Below, piece by piece: positions 1-9,800 of a DNA stretch of 64,000 bases. The stretch's first letter is position 1, and each line of letters begins with the position of its first letter. The stretch is from an uncultured Clostridia bacterium. GTDB lineage: Bacteria; Bacillota; Clostridia; Oscillospirales; Ruminococcaceae. The position numbers were made by a program, and so were the translations under genes. Location: positions 1 through 64,000 of the forward strand of contig CANQWC010000008.1 in NCBI GenBank assembly GCA_947627455.1. Reading direction: 5' to 3'. The notes under the pieces were generated by a model, which searched no databases, was not told the DNA's origin, and worked only from the letters and a program-made list of their open reading frames with translations.

Positions 1-14
1 AACCCGCGGGTTTT
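1..14. terminator. Partial terminator-like palindrome at window edge
   Basis: AACCCGCGGGTTTT is a self-complementary stretch followed by T residues. It looks like the distal part of a terminator for a gene to the left of the window, but the full stem may be cut off, so the call is weak. Confidence 0.3.
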
Positions 15-48
15 CTGATAAATATTTTATTTGAAAGGAAGATTTTTT

Positions 49-498
49 ATGAAAAAGCTTAACAAAAAGGGCTTTACCCTTGCGGAACTCCTTATCGTTA
101 TTGCTATCATCGCAATACTTATCGCTATCGCAATTCCTGCGTTCGGCACTGCTCTCGACAATGCCCGTCTCCAGACCGACCATGCGAACATGCGTTCTTG
201 CTATGCCATGATGCAGGTTGGAAGCTTACAGGGTTACATTGAGACATCAGCAGCCGCAACACCTACCGTTAAGCTTGAGGCTACCAACAAGGGCAAGTAT
301 TACTTTAATGCTGACGGTTCTTTAAGCGGAAAGGACGATAGTAGTAAAGCTTATAAGACAGCTGCAAAGGGCGATGCTGAAAAGTGCAAGTCTTCTGCTT
401 TCTGCCAGAAGGTCACTGTAGCAAATCACCAGAAAGCAAAGGGCTTTGGTGTTCAGATTACTGACACTGGCGATATTCAGCTCTTCATCGATACCTGA
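49..498 (+). CDS. Type IV major prepilin (PilA/PilE-like)
   Basis: This 149-residue protein is a type IV pilin precursor, cleaved and exported to polymerise into the pilus fibre. The N-terminus has a short basic leader ending KKG, cleavage before F, the conserved Glu at mature position 5 (FTLAE) and a hydrophobic helix rich in I and A up to about residue 34. The rest is a small globular head with three Cys residues. I chose the ATG at 49 because AAAGGAAG lies just upstream and the leader then has normal length; the ORF-track TTG at 31 would put the ribosome site inside the gene. It is followed by stem-loops and then the prepilin peptidase gene, so it is probably the abundant subunit of the cluster. 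Pilin identity is well supported; being the major one is inferred from size and position. Confidence 0.9.
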   Translation: MKKLNKKGFTLAELLIVIAIIAILIAIAIPAFGTALDNARLQTDHANMRSCYAMMQVGSLQGYIETSAAATPTVKLEATNKGKYYFNADGSLSGKDDSSKAYKTAAKGDAEKCKSSAFCQKVTVANHQKAKGFGVQITDTGDIQLFIDT

Positions 499-545
499 TA
501 TTCCTAAAACTTTATAACGTGCACGTTTAATTAAACCCAAATTTT

Positions 546-595
546 AACCCCGGGCCTCGTTGGGTTGCGGCTCGGGGTTCCCCGCAGAGGCGGGG
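546..595 (+). other. Two stem-loops downstream of the pilin gene
   Basis: AACCCCG pairs with CGGGGTT (546-579), and the adjacent CCCCGC-AGAG-GCGGGG (580-595) forms a second hairpin. No T-run follows, so these are not clean intrinsic terminators. They could stabilise the pilin transcript end or dampen read-through into the assembly genes; that role is inference. Confidence 0.5.
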
Positions 596-726
596 GCGAA
601 TAGAAGATAGATGATTAGATGAACAGAAGATAGAAGAGGGGCTAACGGCTTTTGATAAAAGCTTCACTTTGTTAAGCTTTGAACCTCTATCCTCTAACTT
701 CTAACCACTAACCTTCTACTCGCCCC
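593..726. repeat. Intergenic palindromic element with heptad-like TTAGAAG arms
   Basis: The ends are near-perfect inverted repeats: GGGGCGAATAGAAG (593-606) against CTTCTACTCGCCCC (713-726), 13 of 14 pairing. The arms carry degenerate AGAAG/TTAGA units, such as AGAAGATAGAAGAGG on the left and CCTCTAACTTCTAACC on the right, so the RNA would fold into a long imperfect hairpin. A related element lies at 61381-61523. It resembles a small non-coding palindromic repeat (MITE/REP-like); no transposase is nearby. Confidence 0.6.
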
Positions 727-755
727 TGCTCCTGAATGAACATTGTGAGGAAAAT

Positions 756-1556
756 ATGTCAATCTTTCTGTTTAATCCGCTCTTGGCGGGCTATATGCTT
801 TTAATCGCGTTTTTGGTCGGCGCCTGCGCGGGCAGCCTTGTTAATTGCCTCGAGCTTCGGCTTGATAATAAATCGGGCTCGGTCTTTGGGCGCTCGGCCT
901 GTCCCAACTGCGGCCATCGGCTTGGCGTTTTTGACCTCTTCCCCGTTTTAAGCTTCGTTTTTTTGCGGGGCAGGTGCCGCTATTGCAAACAAAAAATCTC
1001 TCCCCGCTATCTTTTTGTCGAGGTCTTGTTCGGCATCGTTTATGCGGGGCTTCTGGCTCGGTTCGGGCTTTCGTGGCTAACCCTTGAATATATTCTTTTA
1101 TTCACTGTTCTGGGGGCGGCTTCGCTCTGCGATATAACAACAATGTCTGTTCCCGATTGGCTTGAAATCCTCGGCGCAGTGGTTTTCGCCCTGTTTTTAT
1201 TCACCCACCCCGAGCCGCTTATCCGCCTTCGCAACGGCGCAATTGCGCTTGTGTTGTTTGGCGGTGGGCTTTTGGCGCTCTCACTTATCGCCGACAAAAT
1301 TTATAAAAAAGATACTCTTGGCGGCGCCGATATCAAGATCTTCGGGCTTTTGGGGCTTTTCTTCGGGCCCGCAAAAACTCTTCTGCTCTTGATTTTAAGC
1401 TGCGTTTTCGGGCTTGTTCTTGCGCTTATCGCAAAGGTCGGCCTCGGAAAAGAGTTCCCCTTTATCCCCGCGATAACCCTTGCGGCTTATTTCTGCGCGC
1501 TCTTCGCCGACCCGATTTTAAACTGGTATATCGGCTTGTTCAGCTTTATGCACTGA
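756..1556 (+). CDS. Prepilin peptidase (A24 family, PilD-like)
   Basis: This 266-residue polytopic membrane aspartyl protease should cleave the leader of the prepilins in this cluster and N-methylate the new terminus. The N-terminal part has the methylase-type zinc-binding cysteines CPNC (about residue 50) and CRYC (about residue 72). The two catalytic aspartates lie in LCDITTMSVPDW (about residue 126) and in GGADIK (about 190), matching the family pattern D..t..vPDw and GxGDxK with Ala replacing the second Gly position. About eight hydrophobic segments are visible. GTGAGG precedes the ATG. The gene lies between the pilin and pilM, and the next gene starts 16 nt after its stop, which suggests one transcript. 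Confidence 0.92.
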   Translation: MSIFLFNPLLAGYMLLIAFLVGACAGSLVNCLELRLDNKSGSVFGRSACPNCGHRLGVFDLFPVLSFVFLRGRCRYCKQKISPRYLFVEVLFGIVYAGLLARFGLSWLTLEYILLFTVLGAASLCDITTMSVPDWLEILGAVVFALFLFTHPEPLIRLRNGAIALVLFGGGLLALSLIADKIYKKDTLGGADIKIFGLLGLFFGPAKTLLLLILSCVFGLVLALIAKVGLGKEFPFIPAITLAAYFCALFADPILNWYIGLFSFMH

Positions 1557-1572
1557 TTTTAGGAGGAAAATT

Positions 1573-2547
1573 ATGGGAAAGAGAACCGGTGGTTTTGATA
1601 TAGGCGGCCACGCGCTTCATATAGCCGTCGCGACGAAAAAGGGCGTTAAAAAGGTTTATACCGAACCTTTGCCCGAGGGCTCGGTTCGCGACGGAAGAAT
1701 TGTTTCTTATGAAGCCATGGGCGATTTTATCAAACAAACCTGCAAAAAGCGGAAAATCCGCTTTGACGACGGCGCGGTAGTGCTGCCGTCGGGGCTTTGT
1801 TTCTGCCGAAGAATGTCTGTCCCCGTGATGACTCACGAACAGCTGATGGTAAACCTGCCCTATGAATTCCGCGACTTTATAACCTCCGAAAAAGAAGCGT
1901 ATTTTTACGACTATGCGGTTTTGCGCGTCCTCCGCGACGCTGACGAAGAGCCCGCCGAGCTTGACATAATGGCGGCTGCTGCCCTTAAAACGACCATCGC
2001 CGATTATCGCTCGATGTTTCGCCGCGCGGGAATAAAGCTTCACACCGCAATTCCGACGGAAATGTCCTTCGCGAATCTTCTTGCCCGCTGCCAAGAGGGC
2101 CACTGCCACTGTATAATCGACGTCGGCCACACCTCGGTAAGGCTTTATATGTATAACGGCAACAGGTTTGAATCTTCGCATATTATAGATTACGGCTGCG
2201 AAGCGCTCGACAACGCGATATCCGAGGCGCTTCACATCGACCCGTTCATCGCGGCCTCATATCGCGAGGCCAACCACGACGGCTGCCAGACCATTCCCGA
2301 GTGCGAGTCTATTTATCAGAGCCTCGCGGTCGAGATTCAGCGCGCCGTTCACTTCTTCCGCTATAACAACCCCGACATCGAGCTCGAGCATATTCACCTC
2401 ATCGGCGGCGGCGCGCTTATGGAGCCCCTCCGCGAGGCCCTCGAGAATACCCTGTCGGTGCCGATATACAACGCTTCCGAGCTTTTGGACGTCGACGGCG
2501 TTGAGACCGAGTTCGGTCTTGTTGCCGCGGGCGCAGCGTTACAGTAA
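1573..2547 (+). CDS. pilM: Type IV pilus assembly protein PilM-like, actin-fold ATPase
   Basis: This 324-residue cytoplasmic protein has the FtsA/PilM actin-like fold that binds ATP and the N-terminal tail of PilN at the inner face of the pilus machine. Phosphate-1 motif FDIGGHALHIAV is near residue 8, phosphate-2 motif IDVGHTSVRLY near 180, and the adenosine loop LIGGGALMEPL near 276. There is no signal or membrane helix. AGGAGG lies a few bases before the ATG. The order pilM, then two small single-pass proteins, is the usual pilMNO arrangement. The general fold is clear; the specific PilM call leans on context. Confidence 0.85.
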   Translation: MGKRTGGFDIGGHALHIAVATKKGVKKVYTEPLPEGSVRDGRIVSYEAMGDFIKQTCKKRKIRFDDGAVVLPSGLCFCRRMSVPVMTHEQLMVNLPYEFRDFITSEKEAYFYDYAVLRVLRDADEEPAELDIMAAAALKTTIADYRSMFRRAGIKLHTAIPTEMSFANLLARCQEGHCHCIIDVGHTSVRLYMYNGNRFESSHIIDYGCEALDNAISEALHIDPFIAASYREANHDGCQTIPECESIYQSLAVEIQRAVHFFRYNNPDIELEHIHLIGGGALMEPLREALENTLSVPIYNASELLDVDGVETEFGLVAAGAALQ

Positions 2548-2559
2548 GGGGGCGTGGAA

Positions 2560-3327
2560 ATGAGCAAAAGCAAAGAAAAGCAGAAAAAACCTCTTAAAAA
2601 GCTGCCGTCAAAGACGACGCTAAACTTGGTCGTCAAGGTCAAAACCCTTGCCCACCCGACCCGCCTGATACCCATACTGCTTCTCATATTCGTCGGCGCG
2701 GCGCTTTTTGCGCAGTTCGCGGTCATTCGCAGGCTGAATCAGGTCAAACAGGCCGAGGCCGAGCTCGCTCAGATGCAGGAGCTTCTTGAGATGACTCAGA
2801 ACGCCTATGCCGACTATGACGCGGTTGAGGAGGAGTACAACAAGTATACCTACGACAACTTCGACCGCTCGCTCTTCGACCGAATGGATATTCTTGATCT
2901 TATACGCCGCAGGCTCTTCCCCGCGTGCACCGTTCAGAGCCTGAGCATCAGCCACAACACAAGCACGAGCAACGATATTCTTTCGCTGACCGTTACGGGC
3001 CCGACGCTCGAGGAGACATATGCGCTTGTCTCGGGGCTTTTGTCTGAGCCGATGGTCGAGGACGTGAACATCGCCTCATATGTCGACAACAGCGAGAACG
3101 CGAGCGCAGATCAGCCGAAGAGCACCGTCACGATGACGATAACGCTCATCGACGCGACAACCCTTGATGAAAAGCTTGCGGCTATCGAAGAGGCTCAGGC
3201 TATGCTCGACGGCAACACCGCCGCTGAGCCCGTTGAGCCGCCGACTACGCCTGTTGTCCTGCCCGAGAACGCTGCCGTCGGCGCTGATGACGCGGGCGCA
3301 GAAACAGATAACGGAGGCGAGGAATAA
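2560..3327 (+). CDS. PilN-like type IV pilus assembly protein
   Basis: This single-pass inner-membrane protein is expected to couple PilM to PilO in the alignment complex. It has a basic N-terminal tail of about 30 residues, one hydrophobic helix (LIPILLLIFVGAALFAQFAV) and a coiled-coil stretch rich in E/Q/A right after it. A small alpha/beta domain follows, then an acidic and Pro-rich tail. The classical PilM-binding motif of Gram-negative PilN is not obvious. The ATG at 2560 is preferred over the GTG at 2554 because AAGGGGG then has normal spacing. The gene overlaps nothing, and pilO follows after 2 nt. The call rests on topology, size and order rather than a diagnostic motif. Confidence 0.7.
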   Translation: MSKSKEKQKKPLKKLPSKTTLNLVVKVKTLAHPTRLIPILLLIFVGAALFAQFAVIRRLNQVKQAEAELAQMQELLEMTQNAYADYDAVEEEYNKYTYDNFDRSLFDRMDILDLIRRRLFPACTVQSLSISHNTSTSNDILSLTVTGPTLEETYALVSGLLSEPMVEDVNIASYVDNSENASADQPKSTVTMTITLIDATTLDEKLAAIEEAQAMLDGNTAAEPVEPPTTPVVLPENAAVGADDAGAETDNGGEE

Positions 3328-3329
3328 CT

Positions 3330-3875
3330 ATGTTGATGAGAAGCTTTACAAAGCGCGAAAAGATAGTTATGCTCGTCCTTGCGCTTGCCCTGATTGTCGG
3401 TTTCTATTTTCTCGCGATACACTACCCCGTCAAAACCCGCCTCGAAGAGATCGAGCTTGAAAAGGCGGAGGTCGACGAGCAGACGATGATCGCCTCGGCG
3501 ATGCTCGCGAACTATAACAAGATGAAGACCGAGCTCGAAGAAATTTTTGCCGAGCAGAACGAAAACCTTACGGTTATGCCCGAATATGACAATAAGCAGA
3601 CGCTTATCTACTACTTCAACAGCGTTTTTGCCGAGACTGCCCCGAACCTTCAGTTTTCTCAGGCGAGGATAGAGGGCAATATCGCATCGCGCTCGATCAG
3701 CTTTAACTTCACCGCGGACAGCTTTGATTCCGCAAGATCTGTCCTCGAGCTTCTGACGGGAACGGGTTTCCGCTGCTCGATGGACAACATCACAATATCA
3801 CCGACAGAGGGAGACATTGAACACGACGAGCTTCGGGTCTCGGGAAACATTGTATTTTATGAGCTTGTAAAATAA
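3330..3875 (+). CDS. PilO-like type IV pilus assembly protein
   Basis: This 181-residue protein has a short basic N-terminus (RSFTKREK), one membrane helix at about residues 12-30, a helical/coiled-coil stretch (LEEIELEKAEVDEQ) and a C-terminal ferredoxin-like domain. This is the topology of PilO, which pairs with PilN outside the membrane. An alternative ATG lies two codons downstream. The start is 2 nt after the previous stop, so the two are probably co-translated. Sequence similarity alone would be weak, as is normal for PilO; order supports it. Confidence 0.7.
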   Translation: MLMRSFTKREKIVMLVLALALIVGFYFLAIHYPVKTRLEEIELEKAEVDEQTMIASAMLANYNKMKTELEEIFAEQNENLTVMPEYDNKQTLIYYFNSVFAETAPNLQFSQARIEGNIASRSISFNFTADSFDSARSVLELLTGTGFRCSMDNITISPTEGDIEHDELRVSGNIVFYELVK

Positions 3876-3899
3876 GCATTATGACTGAGGGGTAATTCT

Positions 3900-6800
3900 A
3901 TGAAATTGCTGCAGCGAATGAAATCAAAGAAAGGCTTCACGCTTGTGGAGATGGTGTTGGTCATTGCCATTTTGGCGGTGATCCTTGCATTTGCCGTGCC
4001 CGGGGTTGATTCATACGTCAAGCGCATCAAGCTCATGGAGCTTGACGATTCGGCGCGCTCAATTTTCATGGCTGCCCAGAATAAGCTCATGACCCTTCGC
4101 TCGTCAGGCAAAAGCCTTAATTTTGATGGCGCAAAATTAGTGGAACTTGAAAATGTCCCCGAAGATTTCAGAAAAGATAACGATGGCAATTTGCTTGACT
4201 TTGCGGATTCAAAGAACCCGCCGAAGTTCTCTTATATCTATTTTAATTACAGTGATGTTAAAAATAGCAATCCTGAAAAATTAGTTGATGATTCTAACAT
4301 CATCAACCTCGGCGCGATTGAGGATCAGATTTATACAAACGAATTTGTCATCGAATACGATGCCGCGACGGGCACCGTGTTCGGCGTATTTTATACCGAG
4401 GACGACGGCGCGCTCGAAGACTATGACCCCGAAAACATGGAGCGCGGCTTTGAAGAGCGCCTTGAAGCTGGCGGCACCATCGGCTATTACGGCGGAGGCA
4501 CGCTTGTTGAGGTGCCTGTTGGGGAAGAAATTACCACGCCGATAATTAAGAATGGCGCGATGGAAAAGCTTGTTGTATATGTAGAGTGGCCCGATGGCTT
4601 TGACGAAGCCGAAAAGCTTTATTTCACCCTCTCAATTGTAGGACCTGAAAAGGGTGCTGCAAGTAATATGCAAACTGTTGAAATTATCTCAAAAGATGAT
4701 TCATGTTATATTACTAAAGATAATTACAGCACTATAATTCTTGACTCGTTGGCGCCCGGGCTTAGCTCAGATAATGGACAATGGGATATTCCCAGCGATG
4801 CAGGCGATCACAACCTTTCTTACCCGTTTGTACTTGAGCGTGATTTCAAAGGCTGGGTGCTCAAGAAAAATCTTGTATTTGACTCAGAAAGAGGCGTCTA
4901 TTACCCAAAATATAAAGGCAAAATGTGGCAAGGCGCAGAGATGGAGGGGACAGAGTGGCTCCGAGATGATTACCCCATGGATCCGCAAGATAACGGTTCA
5001 TCTTCTGAGGGTCAGGGTTATCCCGGTTCCAATACAAATTCTAATTACATCATAAACCCTGGAAGCGACATCACTGTTTATGTGACCTTTTATGATAAAT
5101 CAGGCGTATATAAAGATATTCCGACTGTTAAACCGTATCCCGTCAACAGCTATTTTAACGCGCTTGATGGTACTACAGCCAAAATAGCTGCAGGCAGACA
5201 TCTTCAGAATTTATCAAACTATGTTCTGCAAGATACTGTAAGCGATGTATTTATTGAGCATGATATTGATTTCAGTAAAAGTCCCGACTCTGATACTGAT
5301 CCAGAGAAGAAAAATGTCTATTACTATTGGAACGCCGATGAAACTTATAACAGATATTATGATTTCAAGCCCATTGGAAGCCAATTTGTTAAGAATGCTA
5401 CATTCTTAAAAAATTTCGATGGAAATGGATGCACAATTTCTTATCTTAAAATTGACAGTGACGCACACCATTTTCCTGAAAATAGTTCAGGATATGAAAA
5501 TACAGCCTTTATTACGGATTTGCTTGATTCTGGCAGAATGAGTAATATAACATTTTACAGGCCATGGATTATAGGCAAAACGATAAATACTGCCGTGTTC
5601 GTCGGTAAGGCCACTGCGGGAACCAACTTCCACAATATTACCATAATAAATCCGATTGTTGAAGGCGGCGTTGAAGGCGTAGAATCTTATGTAGGAACAC
5701 TATGCGCTGATTATAACTGCAATGGTGGAATTGAAAAGTGCAATGTTGTTATAACGGATTATTCTAACGATTATGACTTTAGTTATGAAGAAGTAGTAGT
5801 AGAGGGCGAAACTTTAAAAGAATACGTCAATGAGTCGGGCAAGCACTATCAGGATTCGCTTGACTGGGGTGACCCAACTAATGACCCGTATAAAAAGTTT
5901 TATATAAAAGGCTTAACAGCCACAACATACGCTGGCGGCCTTTTGGGTAGGTCATCAGGTACTCTAAACGGCACATCATGTTCCATCAGGGTCGAGAGCG
6001 AAGGGATTGCGGGCGGACTTGTTGGTGTTATTGATGGAGGTACTGTCAATAACAATTATGTCGGCGGTCATACTTATAACGGTTCTTATATCGTAAAAAC
6101 TGATGACGGTATTTACAGCCTTATCAACATCGATGGCAAGGTGGCATCAGGCGGTTTTATTGGCGAATTGCGGGGCGGTATCAGTATGACAACTGATAGC
6201 AGCACTGCCTCGGTAGCTTATTCAAACGGCTACGGTGACGGTTTTATCGGAAAAGCCTTAAGTTCGGACAAATTCAATAACTCCTATGCTCTTGGTTGGG
6301 TGATTGATGCTGACAGCAATAAAGTAGTGAGCAAATCCTCAAAGTATGTGGCGGATATTCGAAACGTTAATAATGCTGTAACATCACAAGCTGAGCCTTA
6401 TGACAAATCGCTTGGCAATATTTACCCATATAGTAATGATAATACTTTTCCTGTTCGTGTCGGTGACTGGCCTGTCGACCCGCCGCTCTTCGGGATATTC
6501 TATTGGGAAAAAGACTCCGCAGGCAATTATAATATCGATACCATATATTATAACTGCAAAGATGGCAGCAGCGACCCCTCTATTGAGCCGACGCTGCAAG
6601 ATATTGATATAGCTGAATTCGGCTATGGATACTACTATACCTCGGCTGTCAAATCTGGAAATGAAAGCATGATGGAGGACGTCGGCAGCGCTGTCAGCAA
6701 CGACGACATCACAAAATTAAGCGGTATCATCGAGGAAAAATTAGCTGATAAAAATATTATCATCACCCCGACTGTTGTCGCGAAAAAAACCAGTGGTGAC

Positions 6801-9800
6801 GCCTATACGGCTCCGAACGGCGAGCGCCAGTCGATCACGTTCAGCTATGATGACAAGCAGATAACCTTTACTTATCACCCTGATTTCTATGCGCTTGAGA
6901 TGACCGAGGGCACAAGCACTCTCGGCGAGGTCAAGGGCAACCCGTATAAGGTCCGCTGCCAGAAACAGCTTGAAAATATTTCAAGTACCCCTGACGGCGT
7001 TTTTAAGCAGCACCGAGCGTTTGATCTCAACGAATCATATAAGCCCATTTGCACCGATGGTTACTTTACGGGGATTTATGGCGGCGGAGATTATGAGATT
7101 AGGGCTAATTCAATTTCGCATGCTTCAAATGCAGTAGGTATTTTTGCCAAGACCAGAAGCGCAACAATAGAAAATGTTAATGTTTCATATAGCGGAACAG
7201 TTTCGCTCGGCAAGCAAATTGAAAACGGGCAGAAAGCAGGCGTCGGCGGTATAGTCGGTATCGCAATAGGCGGAGTGTTGAATAATTGCTCTGTTTCAGG
7301 AATGAAGTTTGATTCAACCAGCGCTACTAAGCTTCAAAGCGGTACAAGTCTCGCTGTCGGTGGTATTGTTGGCTACAGCAGTGCTACTATACGTAAATGC
7401 GACGCTCCAAAAGTTCAGTCGGCGAATTCTATTCCGACGAATCCTATTCAATTTAATTTTAGAGCTGATACAACTAATACTTTGATAGCATTTGGAGGAA
7501 TAGCGGGTTCGGCAAGCGGAATAATTGAAAATTGTTCTATTACAAATTTAGAGACAGAATTTGAAGATAATGCCGACAATTCATTACTGATTGCAGGCGG
7601 CATTGTGGGAAATAATGTCGACTACCTTGGAAGAACGACGCTCAGCGTTTCAGGCTGCTATTCAAATGCAAAGCTGACAAGGCCATCGGGTATAAACAGC
7701 GAAGGTAAAACCACTTTTGAGTCCAACGTTCTAATACACCCGATTGCGCCTACTCATATGCATGTGGTAGCCGATGATCCTCAGTATTATTCTAATATAT
7801 CAGATGCAGATGCATATAAAGGCAAAGTTTATGAGTTCAATACGGGAACCGGTTTAAAATCAGAGGGTGGCGAACTTGATGTAACTATTACTGATTGCTC
7901 AGCTATGCAAGGTCAGGGAAGCTACAATTCTTTGGTGTGGGGTAATGAAGCAGTTACGGCATCAAAAGATGGTGAAACCAGTAAAATCCCCTATGACGTT
8001 TATATAGCCGAGCCTCCGAAGAACATACATGCGGTGGTATATGAGAGAAAAGTCCCAACCGTCGGCATTTATGCGCTCTACGAAAAAACCGATGGCGTAA
8101 ACAACTCTGCCTTGGCCGCGAAGATAATCGACAACAGCGTTTACAGCGGAAGCACTACGAATAACCAAACTATCGTAATCAACGAGGATACCAACGTCGA
8201 ATCTAAACTCGACCCGCTGCATAAATACGGCATTTTCGTCGACTTCGGGCGCTTCGAGGAAATAAGCGTTAAGGTTAATGGCGTCCCGCAGACAATCAGC
8301 CTTACTTCGTTGAAAGATATGGACGGAAAAACCCTCCATCGCACTGAAAACGGTCAGTATATTGATATTGATGTATCCTCAGCTCTTAATCTTAACAATG
8401 GCGAGAATACAATCACGATAGTTTATAAAGAGAACGAAACGACAAATAGTGAAATCTGCACATACACTATCAACGTTCCTGCCGAAAGAGAGCCTTACGC
8501 GGGCGTTTACGAGCTCTATCAACAGGGCGATACTACTCATCTTGATGCCATCTATAACGACGGCAAGAATAAAAATCAGACTGTTAAGCACAAAGATGGC
8601 GATATCAAGCTGGGCAAGTGCGGCGTAATGATTGAACATTTCACATCTGTCAACCCGAGGAATGTTGCCTTCACCGCGGAGATCAGCTATACCGAAAACG
8701 GCGAGCAAAAGACCATCAGCAACGCTGATTATGTGCTCGTTGACCCAAGCCATATCGGAAATGACGGGGAGAAAGCTCGCGCGAACGGCAAGTATTTCGA
8801 CTTCTATGAAATCAGCGATGAGGTTTACAGCGCCATTCCCGAGGATACCGACTACACAATCAAGGTGATATACAGCGGCAAGGCCATCGCCGAGGGAACG
8901 TTCCACAAGGACGTGAAAGTGCCGTATCTTGGTATTTACGGCGCGATGCGGGTTCGCAATAAGTATAATATGAATGATGAATCTTTGATTGATGATGTTG
9001 CTACCGCAGTTATTTCAAACAGTTACAAAATATCGAAAACATATAATAATATGTGGTCGGGAAATTACAGCGAAAATTATGACAAGTATTATGGCACGCA
9101 TATAATGGTTGAGAGAGGTGCTGATATTTCAAAAATCGAGCTTACTCTTACGAAGTTAGACAAGTCAACGCAAACGGTTGAAGTCAAACCTGAGTATAAG
9201 GTCGAAAACGCCGCGTATATTTTGGTCGGTGCACCGAACAGCGCCACCGTCAGCTTTTTCGAGGGCTTGATGTTTGACAGCTATAAGCTGCCCGACGATG
9301 TTATTCAAGATGTCGCCGAGATTTCTGCGACATATATTTGCTCTGACGGCAAGACGACCCAGACTGTAAACGCTAAGATTTTGGACGACTTAAAGGGTGA
9401 GATAATCGGCCACGAGCATAAATTTGGCGCGTATGAAAGTGTTGATAATAACACCCACAAGCGCACTTGCGAAGTCTGCGGATTTGTTGAAACAAGCCCG
9501 CACAACTGGGACGATGGCGTTAAATCATCAGAACATGAAGGAAAACTTAAATTCACTTGCGAAATCTGCAAGGCAACAAAGGAAGATGATGATAAGTATA
9601 ACGATAAAATGCTTTGTGTAGGTTTCTACTCCATTTATTATCAGAATTCAGATAGCGCGTCAATTGCATGGTATAACGGTCTTAATGGCAATGATGATTT
9701 TACGGTGGAAAATAAGTATGATGAAAAGTTATCACCAAGGGCCGCGGGCGATGTCGGTATTTTGATAGATTCTCAATATAAAGATTTGATTTCTGTATAT

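Noticed and set aside
1846-2235. 229-residue antisense ORF opposite pilM
   Set aside because: The sense frame has all three actin-fold nucleotide motifs; the antisense frame has none.
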